A stretch of 64,000 nt of DNA from Treponema sp. Its GTDB lineage: Bacteria > Spirochaetota > Spirochaetia > Treponematales > Treponemataceae. Below, in pieces: positions 27,926 through 35,900 of this stretch (its first letter is position 1; each line of letters begins with the position of its first letter). The notes under the pieces are model-generated. The model did not search any database and was not told the DNA's origin. It worked only from the letters and a program-made list of their open reading frames with translations. The DNA is taken from the NCBI GenBank assembly GCA_024693045.1, contig JAILLQ010000038.1:1-64000 (forward strand), given 5' to 3'. The translations under genes and the position numbers were made by a program.

Positions 27926-28828
27926 TTACATCTCCTCCCTACTCTTTTCGTTAAGAAGTTTCTGAGTTTCAGCAGCTTTACGCTTTAAATCAAGTAAAAG
28001 GAAGTTTGTATCCTTTTTTACATCGGAATTTTTTGCAACTTCACCGTTTAATTTTTCCTGCAAACTTGCAACTTCATGTTCTAATTCAAGAATTCGTCTT
28101 TCGTTATCAGAATTTTCCCTTTGCAAATCGAGAATCCTTCGGCGGGCATCACTTGTGGTTTCTATACCAGACAATCTGAGCTGTCTTTCATACTCTTCTT
28201 TTGCCGCAAGATATTCTTCTCCGGTTTCTTTCAAAAGATAAAGCAGTTTTTCTTCCCTTCCAGCCTGTTTTATCGTTTCAAGTCTGTACTGGGCTGAATC
28301 AGCCTTGGCATCATCAGGATAATCGTTTACAACTGCTGAATACAAAAGTTCTGCATCCTCATAGTTATAGGCAGCAAAAAATGATTCCGCAATCCAATAG
28401 AGAGCAGAGGGATACATTTCATGTTCTGGGAACTGATGACAGAAGTCACTTAAAACGAGAACAGATTTTTCGTATTCTCCCATACAGAAAAGAGCTCTAC
28501 CTCTATGATAAAGTACATAAGAATCATAGGGACTTTCAGGGAAGTTTTGAGTAAAAGTTTCGCAATCCTGAAAAGCGTTTTTATATTCACCAGCGTACAT
28601 TTCTGCAGTAATCAACATATACCAGGTATCCTGATTAAAGTTTTCCGGATAAGAAAGAGCTTTTCTAAGCAGAAAAATTGAAGAAGTCCATTCACCTGCA
28701 CTAAAAGCCTTAGCCCCCTGAACAAAAGCTGTCACGGAAGGACTCTGAGTTGAAGTCTGCGTAAAACCAAAATTTGCGCTCATGAGTATTAATAATGCAA
28801 ATACAAAAAACTTCTTCATTTTTTTCAT
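27926..28828 (-). CDS. Exported TPR protein with C-terminal coiled coil (CpoB/YbgF-like)
   Basis: The 300-residue product has a signal peptide (MKKMKKFFVFALLILMSANFGFTQ), then TPR-like repeats with the YbgF-type pattern of GEYEKSVLVLSDFCHQFPEHEMYPSALYWIAESFFAAYNYEDAELLYSAVVNDYPDDAKADSAQYRL. It ends in a coiled coil (LELEHEVASLQEKLNGEV). In CpoB the order is reversed, with the coiled coil first, so this is an analogue rather than a clear orthologue. Probably periplasmic and involved in envelope upkeep. It follows rpe by 20 bases and leads into two further envelope genes. Confidence 0.82.
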   Translation of the reverse strand: MKKMKKFFVFALLILMSANFGFTQTSTQSPSVTAFVQGAKAFSAGEWTSSIFLLRKALSYPENFNQDTWYMLITAEMYAGEYKNAFQDCETFTQNFPESPYDSYVLYHRGRALFCMGEYEKSVLVLSDFCHQFPEHEMYPSALYWIAESFFAAYNYEDAELLYSAVVNDYPDDAKADSAQYRLETIKQAGREEKLLYLLKETGEEYLAAKEEYERQLRLSGIETTSDARRRILDLQRENSDNERRILELEHEVASLQEKLNGEVAKNSDVKKDTNFLLLDLKRKAAETQKLLNEKSREEM

Positions 28829-28848
28829 TTATAAACAAATCTCCATAT

Positions 28849-29484
28849 CTAAGAATTATTCCATTTAAGTTTTCCGGAAAAGAAAGCTGAACCAGAAACA
28901 ACCACATCAGGACCGGCTGCAAGAACTGAATCCATAGTCTCCGAATTAACTCCGCCGTCTACAGAAATCAAAAAGTTTAAATTTCTATCTTTGCGGATTT
29001 CTGCTAATTCAGAAATCTTTTTTACACAAGAAGGAATAAGTTTCTGCCCGCCAAAACCTGGGTTTACAGTCATTACTAAAACTAAATCAACATATTCAAG
29101 AAGTTCAGAAATTGCCTGAACCGGTGTCGAAGGAACAATAGAAATTCCAGCTTTTTTTCCAAGGGAATGTATTTTCTGAATAAGTCTGTGGGAATGCACA
29201 CATGCTTCGTGATGAAAGGTAATCCAGTCGGCACCAGAAGAAGCAAAGGACTCAACCTGATTTTCCGGTTTTTCAACCATAAGATGAACATCAAAAGGAA
29301 GTTTCGAATAAGGGCGTATACTTTGTACAACAGGCTGCCCGTAAGAAATTTGAGGTACAAAAAGTCCATCCATAACATCGATATGAACTACACTGCCCCC
29401 ATTTTCTTCAATTTTCACTAAGGCAGATTTTAAATCAGAGAAGTCAGCACTCAATAAAGATGGTGCAAGCATTATATTTTTCAT
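28849..29484 (-). CDS. rpe: Ribulose-phosphate 3-epimerase
   Basis: The 211-residue TIM-barrel product shows the family blocks LAPSLLSADF, HIDVMDGLFVPQISYG, FDVHLMVEKPE, VMTVNPGFGGQKLIP and SVDGGVN. These supply the catalytic aspartates and metal-binding histidines. It interconverts ribulose 5-phosphate and xylulose 5-phosphate in the pentose phosphate pathway. The ATG lacks a clear ribosome site, and a promoter ends nine bases upstream, so the leader is only a few bases long. It shares its intergenic region with the divergent TPR/greA unit. Confidence 0.96.
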   Translation of the reverse strand: MKNIMLAPSLLSADFSDLKSALVKIEENGGSVVHIDVMDGLFVPQISYGQPVVQSIRPYSKLPFDVHLMVEKPENQVESFASSGADWITFHHEACVHSHRLIQKIHSLGKKAGISIVPSTPVQAISELLEYVDLVLVMTVNPGFGGQKLIPSCVKKISELAEIRKDRNLNFLISVDGGVNSETMDSVLAAGPDVVVSGSAFFSGKLKWNNS

Positions 29485-29493
29485 ATTTCTTCA

Positions 29494-29522
29494 ATAATAG
29501 CAGATGAAATCTTTATTGTAAA
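29494..29522 (-). promoter_or_regulatory. Promoter of rpe, close to the start codon
   Basis: Minus-strand TTTACA, 17 bases, TATTAT, with nine bases between the -10 box and the ATG at 29484. Transcription would begin within about three bases of the start codon. Confidence 0.65.
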
Positions 29523-29576
29523 TGTTCTATAAAAGCAGAAAATATAGAAAAGGAAAAAAATATTTATAAAAATATA

Positions 29577-29605
29577 TTGACATAACAGGCATTTACCAGT
29601 ATAAA
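29577..29605 (+). promoter_or_regulatory. Upstream promoter (P1) of the TPR/greA unit
   Basis: TTGACA, 17 bases, TATAAA: a perfect -35 box, consensus spacing and a five-of-six -10 box. It lies about 78 bases before the ATG at 29683. Confidence 0.8.
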
Positions 29606-29640
29606 CTTTACCCCATTTTTAACAAAATTCATTCAAATTA

Positions 29641-29668
29641 TTGACTAAAATACACATTTTGATATAAT
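29641..29668 (+). promoter_or_regulatory. Downstream promoter (P2) of the TPR/greA unit
   Basis: TTGACT, 16 bases, TATAAT. The -10 box ends 14 bases before the ATG at 29683, so its transcript would have a leader of only about eight bases, with no ribosome site in it. P1 would give a longer leader. Confidence 0.75.
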
Positions 29669-29682
29669 TAAACTTACCGCAT

Positions 29683-30612
29683 ATGGATATTCAAACAGAA
29701 AAAGGATTAAAAGACGCCCTCTCGTTTATAGAAGCCGGGAATTTTATCCAAGCTCAGAAGATAATACTGGCAGCTTTTGAATATTCATTAGAATCGTCAG
29801 AACTTGTATTTACTTCAGATTGCTGTAACCGCTGGATAGCTCCAATAAACAGTTTAAGCGAACTGAATGATTACTCGGAAAAAGGTGAAAGTCTTCTTGT
29901 AGAATGGAAAAATTTTCTCTACTACTTGAAGTCGCAAAAGAACATTTATCAGCCTGCATATTATGCAGTATGCAGAGGTATATTTTCTTTGGCTTTACAG
30001 AACTTCTCTCACCTTCTGAACGAAAAATCACCTGTTCAAAAAGCAGATATCCTTAGAAAAACAGGACTTTGCTACAAAAAACTGGGTGAATTTGAAAATG
30101 CAAAAAACTGTCTTTCAGAAGCAAACTCGCTTCACGGAAGCCAAGCCGCTGTAATGGCTGATTTGGCAGACTGTTATGCACTATGCGGTAACGACAAGGC
30201 TGCAAAAGTTTTGTTCAGAGAAGCTTTCTTTATCGATTACAAGTCTATCGATTTAGAGTTTCTTGACTCAGAACTGATTAAATGTCTTATCGAAAAAACT
30301 GAAAATATTGGCTATTCCGGTGAAGAACTGAAAGCCTGGATTCCTGTATATGGAGTGCTGTGGGGAGTTTTTACCATCAGAAGAACAATGCGCTCTCAGG
30401 AAGTCGGTAAATTAAAACAGGAAATATACGCAATGGAAAACGAAAACAAGGATCCTTCCCGCTCGTCTCCAATGCTGATTCCGAGATTGATTTACAAATA
30501 TTTTTGGCTCATTGATTACTGTCAGTCCATTAATGACTCTCAGCTTATCAACGAGGTTTTATTGAAAATTAAAATTCTGGATACAAACGTATATAACCAA
30601 TATGTAAAGTAG
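29683..30612 (+). CDS. TPR protein encoded before greA
   Basis: The 309-residue cytoplasmic product is helical and contains TPR-like units (KADILRKTGLCYKKLGEFENAKNCLSEANSLHG and AAVMADLADCYALCGNDKAAKVLFREAFF). It has no signal peptide. No Shine-Dalgarno sequence precedes the ATG at 29683; the only nearby upstream sequence is the P2 promoter. It is 47 bases ahead of the giant greA on the same strand and presumably co-transcribed, so it may act with the TPR-like N-terminal part of that protein. This is inference from position. No named family is recognised. Confidence 0.82.
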   Translation: MDIQTEKGLKDALSFIEAGNFIQAQKIILAAFEYSLESSELVFTSDCCNRWIAPINSLSELNDYSEKGESLLVEWKNFLYYLKSQKNIYQPAYYAVCRGIFSLALQNFSHLLNEKSPVQKADILRKTGLCYKKLGEFENAKNCLSEANSLHGSQAAVMADLADCYALCGNDKAAKVLFREAFFIDYKSIDLEFLDSELIKCLIEKTENIGYSGEELKAWIPVYGVLWGVFTIRRTMRSQEVGKLKQEIYAMENENKDPSRSSPMLIPRLIYKYFWLIDYCQSINDSQLINEVLLKIKILDTNVYNQYVK

Positions 30613-30659
30613 ACAGAAAGAAAAAGGGCATGAGTTTAAAATAAGCAAAGGGGTTTTTT

Positions 30660-33392
30660 ATGGCTGAAGAATTAATTAAGACAGTTCAGGACATGCTTAA
30701 AGAAGAAACATGGACACGTGCTGCTATCGGTAACTACACAAAGGAAAAGATTATTGAACTTTCCTCTATCGTAGAAAAAGCACGGGAAGAAAACTGCATC
30801 AATGAATTACAGGAAATCTGCGAAGAGCAGCTTTCACATTCAAAAGATAGCATCATCGCTCTTTATATCAGTGGAATCATTTCACTTCAGAAAGGAACTC
30901 TTGATAACACACCTCTTGTAACTCTTGTTGATATTTTCCAGAAAAATCACAAAGAATCTGTTGTTGAATACCTCTGTACAAGTATTCTTGAAGATGACCC
31001 TAATAACAGATTTGCTCTCAGAACCCTTGCTGAATTTTACCGTGCAGACGGAAACCCAAAAGTTTGGGAACTTTATACACAGATTGTAAAGGTAGATTTC
31101 GAAGAAGCTGAACTTGCAAAAGCTCTTGCTGATCACTACGAAACAGAAGGTGATATCGAAAACGCTACAGAATACTACAAAAAAGCAATTCTTCGCTATG
31201 TAACAGCAGGAAACATCAACGCTGTAAAAGAAACATGGACAAAACTTGTTCAGCTCATTCCTCAGGAAATTGACTTCTTCCAGCTTGTAAAACGAAAGAT
31301 TGCAAAAACTCTTGGCGAAGACAAAACTGCTATTCTCCTTCAGGAGCTTTACGCATGGTACAAGGATAACAAAAAATGGGACATAGCTATCAGCCTGCTC
31401 AAAGAAATCCTTGCAATTGACCAGAAAGACATTTGGGCAAGAAAAGAACTTGTTGACTGCTACCGCGGAAAATACGAAAAACACAGCCACCTGGACGACT
31501 ACATCCGCTCTTCAAACCTTTCTCAGAATTTCAGAAACGTATTTGAAGCTATCAATGACTTTGAAAAACACATCGCTTTTGATGTAAAGAGCTTCGTATA
31601 CCACCGTGCATGGGGAGTTGGTGTAATCCGCAAGGTAGAAAATGACAACCTTATCATTAACTTTGGTTCAAAAGTTGGAATTAAGGAAATGTCATTGAAA
31701 ATGGCTGTAAGTGCCCTCACACCACTTGCAAAAAATCATATTTGGGTACTTAAAGCAAAGAACTATGTAATGGTAAAGGGCGAAAAGATTGAACTCGCTA
31801 AAAAAGTAAAAGAAGATAAGGAATGGGCTCTCAAAACTGTAATCAAATCATTTGGAAACAGTTGTGATTTCAAAAAAATCAAGGCAGAACTCGTACCATC
31901 TATTCTTAAAGACACAGAATGGACTTCTTGGAACACAGCAGCTAAAAAGATTCTTGAATCTAACTCAACTTTTGGTGTAAATCCAAACGACATCACACAG
32001 TACATCGTTCGCGAACATGAAATCAGCATTGAAGAAAAACTTGCAAACGAATTTAAAGCTCAGAAAGCATTCTTTGCCCGCATCGATATCCTGATGAAGT
32101 ACATGAACCGCGAAGAAACTGATAAAACAAGTGAACTTTTCGCAGAAATGTTCAACTATTTTGCTGCTTTCGTAAAAACATTGGATACAGCCGACAGCAC
32201 ATCTAAAATTACAGAACAGATTGTAGCTTCTTACCTTGTTGTTCAGTATGTTACACAGAGAAACAAGCAGCTTGTAAACCCTTCAAAGGTTACATTCCAG
32301 AGCATTTACAACAAAATCGAAAATCCTCGTGAAATGTATGAATTGCTCAAAGATACAAAGAACACATCTCTTAAGGCAGATTTCCTTGCAAATGTTAAAA
32401 TGCTTCCAAACTGGGCAGATGAATTCATTCTTCTCTTCCCTACAGTACTAAACGGAGACATGCTCAAAGTATTGGAAAACACTGGACACACAGACAAAAT
32501 TCAGAAGCTTGCATCAACTTGCTTTGAAAATTGCCGTGATTACCGTTATGCAGTTCTTTACTTCTTTGAAAACTGCCAGAAAGAAGAATGGTTCCAAAAC
32601 TGTGGAATTTCTTATGAACGCCAGTTGATTACATTGGTTCAGATTATCGAACTTGCATATCGCGAAATTTCAAACCATGTAAATTCAACAGAAAACAAGA
32701 AGATTTCTAAGAAAGCTACAGATCTTCTCTTTGAAAACAACACACTCTTGAACTACATGTTTGCTAACGATGAACAGACTGTAAACAGAATGTACACATT
32801 GATTAATGACCTTGCTGACTTTGATCCATCATACAAGGCTCAGCTCCGTGCAAAAATCATGGAAAAATATCCAAACTTCAACTTCCACATCACAGAAGAA
32901 AAAGTTTCTCAGCCAAAGGGTATGCTTGTTACTGCAAAGATGCTTGAAGAAAAGAAAAACCGTCTTGATCAGATTCAGACTGTTGAAATTCCTGCAAACG
33001 CAAAGGAAATTTCAGAAGCTCGTGCTCAGGGCGACTTGAAGGAAAACGCAGAATACAAGGCAGCAAAGGAACACCAGCACTGGCTCAACGAACAGGCTAC
33101 AAAATTGCAGGCTGAAATCAACCGTGCAGTTATCTTTGACCCAACAACAATCACAACCGCTATGGTATCTTTCGCAACTATCGTTACACTTACAAACGAA
33201 GATACAAAAGCTGAAGAAACATACACAATTCTTGGACCATGGGAATCAGATCCAGACAACAATGTTGTTTCTTATATGGCTCCATTCGGAAATGCACTTA
33301 TGGACAAAAAGGTTGGAGAAAAAGCTTCGTTCACAATCAACGATCACAAATTTAATTACACTGTAAAGGCAATTAAAGCTCTCCAGCTGTAG
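30660..33392 (+). CDS. greA: Spirochaetal giant GreA transcription elongation factor
   Basis: The C-terminal 160 residues (from about 750) are a complete GreA. The coiled-coil tip ARAQGDLKENAEYKAAKE carries the acidic residues that stimulate RNA polymerase's own RNA cleavage, followed by the FKBP-like domain (YTILGPWESDPDNNVVSYMAPFGNALMDKKVGEKASF). The preceding 750 residues, absent from ordinary 160-residue GreA, hold TPR-like helices (LRTLAEFYRADGNPKVWELYTQIV and ALADHYETEGDIENATEYYKKAILRY) and a beta-containing middle (YHRAWGVGVIRKVENDNLIINFG). Long GreA proteins are known in Treponema and Borrelia. AAAGGGG lies six bases before the ATG. Strongly biased codon use suggests high expression. 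Confidence 0.93.
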   Translation: MAEELIKTVQDMLKEETWTRAAIGNYTKEKIIELSSIVEKAREENCINELQEICEEQLSHSKDSIIALYISGIISLQKGTLDNTPLVTLVDIFQKNHKESVVEYLCTSILEDDPNNRFALRTLAEFYRADGNPKVWELYTQIVKVDFEEAELAKALADHYETEGDIENATEYYKKAILRYVTAGNINAVKETWTKLVQLIPQEIDFFQLVKRKIAKTLGEDKTAILLQELYAWYKDNKKWDIAISLLKEILAIDQKDIWARKELVDCYRGKYEKHSHLDDYIRSSNLSQNFRNVFEAINDFEKHIAFDVKSFVYHRAWGVGVIRKVENDNLIINFGSKVGIKEMSLKMAVSALTPLAKNHIWVLKAKNYVMVKGEKIELAKKVKEDKEWALKTVIKSFGNSCDFKKIKAELVPSILKDTEWTSWNTAAKKILESNSTFGVNPNDITQYIVREHEISIEEKLANEFKAQKAFFARIDILMKYMNREETDKTSELFAEMFNYFAAFVKTLDTADSTSKITEQIVASYLVVQYVTQRNKQLVNPSKVTFQSIYNKIENPREMYELLKDTKNTSLKADFLANVKMLPNWADEFILLFPTVLNGDMLKVLENTGHTDKIQKLASTCFENCRDYRYAVLYFFENCQKEEWFQNCGISYERQLITLVQIIELAYREISNHVNSTENKKISKKATDLLFENNTLLNYMFANDEQTVNRMYTLINDLADFDPSYKAQLRAKIMEKYPNFNFHITEEKVSQPKGMLVTAKMLEEKKNRLDQIQTVEIPANAKEISEARAQGDLKENAEYKAAKEHQHWLNEQATKLQAEINRAVIFDPTTITTAMVSFATIVTLTNEDTKAEETYTILGPWESDPDNNVVSYMAPFGNALMDKKVGEKASFTINDHKFNYTVKAIKALQL

Positions 33393-33409
33393 TTTAACGA
33401 TTTATTACC

Positions 33410-33451
33410 TGCCCGGAGAATTTCCTGTGGAATTTTCCGGGCATTTTTTTT
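33410..33451 (+). terminator. Terminator after greA
   Basis: TGCCCGGA and TCCGGGCA form an eight-pair stem with a partly paired interior, followed by TTTTTTTT. It ends the TPR/greA transcription unit 17 bases after the stop codon. Confidence 0.9.
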
Positions 33452-33465
33452 ATTAGGAAAAAATT

Positions 33466-34428
33466 ATGGCAGCAATTCAAATTCTAGACTCTGTTTACTA
33501 CATACCCGGCGACACTAATGTAGGAATCATTTGTGCTAATCAAAGTAAAGATAATTCAGAGCCAGTTGAACTGTATCTTGTTGAATCAGGAATGCACAGA
33601 AAAGACGCTGAAAGAATTTATAAAGAATTAGAAGTCCTCTTTCCCCATGAAAAAGGAGGTTTCAAAATCTCTGCCATAATCAATACCCATGCTCACACAG
33701 ACCACGCCGGGGGAAACGCTTTTTTTTATGAAAAAACAAAATGCGACATAATGATAAGCAAAAAAGAAGCCGCAGTTCTTTTGAATCCGGCTCTAAACGG
33801 AATAATATTCTGTGGCGGTCACATGTATCCGGGAATAAATATCCCCTACTTCATAGCAGAATATTCAGAGCCAAATAAAATAATAAACTCCGAAAGTGTC
33901 ATAGATTTACCAAATGGAAGTCAGATTTCTTTTACAGATTTACCTGGACACACTTTTGAAATGCTTGGTGTAATTGTAAAGGAAAAAAGCGGAAAATCAG
34001 CTTTTTTTGCAGGCGACGCCTTTTTTGGAAGCAATCACATTATAAAATACTGGATTCCCTATCTATTTGATGTTAAAGAGTTTAAAGCCAGCCTGGATAG
34101 GCTTTCTATGATGAATTATGATATTTTCATTCCAGGTCACGGAAATCCCTGCAAGAACATAGCAGAAGAAACAGAGTTAAATAAAATAGCAGTGCTTTCT
34201 ACAGAAGAATGTATTTTGCACTGCCTTGAAAAAGAAGGTAAAACAGAAACCGACATACTTAAATATGTTGCCGATAAAAACAACATAAGGTTAAAAATCA
34301 GTCAGTTTGTACTGATTTCCATAACCATAAAAGCATACCTTATGTACCTGCTTGAAGAAAATCTTGTTTCCTTCCAAATTGTTGAAAACAAGATGATCTG
34401 GTCCATCAATAAAAGTGATAATCAGTAA
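33466..34428 (+). CDS. Metallo-beta-lactamase-fold hydrolase
   Basis: The 320-residue product has the metal-binding motif NTHAHTDHAGG near residue 77, a further histidine/aspartate pair in DLPGHTFEMLG and FFAGDAFFG, and the late histidine in FIPGHGNP. This is the full set for a binuclear zinc hydrolase. The C-terminal 90 residues resemble the helical extension seen in some glyoxalase II-like and RNase Z-like relatives, but the substrate is not clear. AGGA precedes the ATG. The gene follows the greA terminator and converges on deoC with a seven-base overlap of the coding ends. Confidence 0.88.
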   Translation: MAAIQILDSVYYIPGDTNVGIICANQSKDNSEPVELYLVESGMHRKDAERIYKELEVLFPHEKGGFKISAIINTHAHTDHAGGNAFFYEKTKCDIMISKKEAAVLLNPALNGIIFCGGHMYPGINIPYFIAEYSEPNKIINSESVIDLPNGSQISFTDLPGHTFEMLGVIVKEKSGKSAFFAGDAFFGSNHIIKYWIPYLFDVKEFKASLDRLSMMNYDIFIPGHGNPCKNIAEETELNKIAVLSTEECILHCLEKEGKTETDILKYVADKNNIRLKISQFVLISITIKAYLMYLLEENLVSFQIVENKMIWSINKSDNQ

Positions 34429-35162
34429 TCCCAACCAGGAATTTTTATTGATTCATCCCAATTTTCTATAATCTGTACACCATTAGAAGAGCCTATCCTG
34501 TTTGCTCCTGCAATCAGCATATCAATGGCTTTTCTTGTGGTTCTAATTCCGCCGGAAGCTTTTACTCCAAAATCAGGACCTACGATTTTTCTCATCAATT
34601 CAACACAATGAATTGAAGCTCCGCTAGGAAGAAGTTTTCCATCAGAACTTAAAGGAGTGGCGAAACCTGTTGAAGTTTTTACAAAGTCAGCCCCTGCCCT
34701 TTTTACAAATCGACAGCAGGTATCTAGAAGAGCATCATTCAAGTAGCATGTTTCAAGAATTACCTTAACGATAATTTTTTTTCCTATTTTTGCCCCTGCA
34801 AAATGAGCAGCTTCCGTTACTTCTGCTATATCGATTTCGGCTTCAGAAAAACGACAGTCCATTACAGCACCAAGATTGATAACCATATCAATTTCATCAG
34901 CACCAAATGCTATAGCCTGAGTAGTTTCACTTATTTTATCTTGGGTAGAAATGGCTCCCAAAGGGAAACCTATTACAGTACATACTTTTATATCTGTATA
35001 TTCAAGTTCTGTTTTACAAACTGGTACATAAACCGGGTTTACACATACAGAAGCAAACTTATATTTTTTTGCTTCCTGACACAATCTGATAATTTCACGA
35101 ACACCAGCTGTCTGAGCCAGTAGTGTGTGATCAATAAGAGAGGCTGCTAAATCTTTTTTCAT
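34422..35162 (-). CDS. deoC: Deoxyribose-phosphate aldolase
   Basis: The 246-residue TIM-barrel product has the DeoC blocks IDHTLLA, CVNPVYV, VIGFPLGA, EIDMVINLGA, KVILETCYL, FVKTSTGF (with the Schiff-base lysine) and KASGGIRT. It splits 2-deoxyribose 5-phosphate to acetaldehyde and glyceraldehyde 3-phosphate, feeding nucleosides into glycolysis. The start is placed at ATG 35162, five codons after the track's TTG, because TATAAT lies six bases before it and covers that TTG region. An AGGA two bases from the ATG is too close to act as a ribosome site. Likely leaderless. Confidence 0.96.
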   Translation of the reverse strand: MKKDLAASLIDHTLLAQTAGVREIIRLCQEAKKYKFASVCVNPVYVPVCKTELEYTDIKVCTVIGFPLGAISTQDKISETTQAIAFGADEIDMVINLGAVMDCRFSEAEIDIAEVTEAAHFAGAKIGKKIIVKVILETCYLNDALLDTCCRFVKRAGADFVKTSTGFATPLSSDGKLLPSGASIHCVELMRKIVGPDFGVKASGGIRTTRKAIDMLIAGANRIGSSNGVQIIENWDESIKIPGWDY

Positions 35163-35168
35163 AGTCCT

Positions 35169-35198
35169 ATTATACAACTTGAAATCTTAAAAAGTCTA
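35169..35198 (-). promoter_or_regulatory. Promoter abutting deoC
   Basis: Minus-strand TAGACT, 18 bases, TATAAT, then six bases and the ATG. Transcription would start at the A of the start codon. The -35 box overlaps the divergent ferredoxin promoter. Confidence 0.65.
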
Positions 35199-35207
35199 GG
35201 TTAGAAT
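35179..35207 (+). promoter_or_regulatory. Promoter of the ferredoxin gene
   Basis: TTGAAA, 17 bases, TAGAAT, giving a leader of about 24 bases that contains AAGGAGA before the ferredoxin ATG. It overlaps the divergent deoC promoter for most of its length. Confidence 0.65.
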
Positions 35208-35237
35208 TGACCCATCTTATGCCTTAAGGAGAACATT

Positions 35238-35408
35238 ATGGCTTACAAAATTAACGAAGATCAGTGCGTAAACTGTGGTTCTTGCGAACCAGAATGCCCT
35301 GTAGGAGCAATTTCTGAAAAGAACGACAAACGCGTAATCGATGCAGATGCTTGTATCAGTTGCGGAAGTTGTGCAGCTACATGCCCAGCAGAAGCTATTT
35401 CTGAATAA
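35238..35408 (+). CDS. Two-cluster 4Fe-4S ferredoxin (too short for the ORF track)
   Basis: The 56-residue product reads MAYKINEDQCVNCGSCEPEC and then, after a short turn, DADACISCGSCAATCPAEAISE. It has two CxxCxxCxxxC motifs, each binding one 4Fe-4S cluster, as in clostridial-type ferredoxins. It would carry low-potential electrons for anaerobic metabolism (pyruvate:ferredoxin oxidoreductase or hydrogenase partners, none in this window). AAGGAGA stands seven bases before the ATG, and a promoter and a strong terminator flank the gene, so it is a single-gene unit. Length is typical. Confidence 0.97.
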   Translation: MAYKINEDQCVNCGSCEPECPVGAISEKNDKRVIDADACISCGSCAATCPAEAISE

Positions 35409-35418
35409 GTTTATTTGC

Positions 35419-35452
35419 AAAACAGGTTTCCCCTTTCGGAAGCCTGTTTTTT
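35419..35452 (+). terminator. Terminator of the ferredoxin gene
   Basis: AACAGGTTTCC and GGAAGCCTGTT form an 11-pair stem with one G-T pair, followed by a T-rich run. Confidence 0.9.
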
Positions 35453-35513
35453 ATTCGATACTTGATAAAAATTTCCTACCTGTAATTTTTATCGCTTAGT
35501 TGGAGAAATTATA

Positions 35514-35900
35514 ATGAGCAGAATATTAAATACCTTAAGAGAAAACTTTTTTACAGCAATAAAAATTATCATACTAGTGATTCTTTGCCTTCTTTCAGGC
35601 TTTATAATTTCTTTCCCCTTTTGGAAATTTGCAACAACAAATCCAAAAATGTATACAATTTGTGCCCTTTCTTTAATTTCTATCTTTGCAATTTTTTACA
35701 TTGTAAAAAATTTCCGTGCCATGTCCGTAAAAAAAGCAGCAAAAATACTTATCAATTTTTTTATAATAGCTGCAGGTACAGCAGGAATAATAATACTCAT
35801 ATTAAATGAACTAAGAATTATTTCACTTTTGCTTTTACTTGCAATACTTTTTCTTTGTTTTTTGACGAATATGCTTTTGTATGAAAAAAAAGTGGACTAA
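35514..35900 (+). CDS. Small three-to-four-span membrane protein
   Basis: The 128-residue product is highly hydrophobic, with membrane helices near residues 15-37, 45-63, 78-98 and 102-121, and short basic loops. GGAG precedes the ATG by nine bases. Its last 20 bases overlap the start of the M23 peptidase gene, so the two are translationally coupled. That suggests a membrane anchor or partner for cell-wall remodelling. No family is recognised. Confidence 0.8.
   Translation: MSRILNTLRENFFTAIKIIILVILCLLSGFIISFPFWKFATTNPKMYTICALSLISIFAIFYIVKNFRAMSVKKAAKILINFFIIAAGTAGIIILILNELRIISLLLLLAILFLCFLTNMLLYEKKVD

Noticed and set aside
30882-31490. A 202-codon ORF on the minus strand inside greA
   Set aside because: It lies wholly inside a well-supported gene, its product is a low-complexity run of phenylalanine, cysteine and valine, and its length follows from the strong codon bias of greA on the other strand.
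35163-35168. AGGA before deoC as a Shine-Dalgarno site
   Set aside because: It is only two bases from the ATG, too close to position a ribosome, and lies between the -10 box and the start codon.
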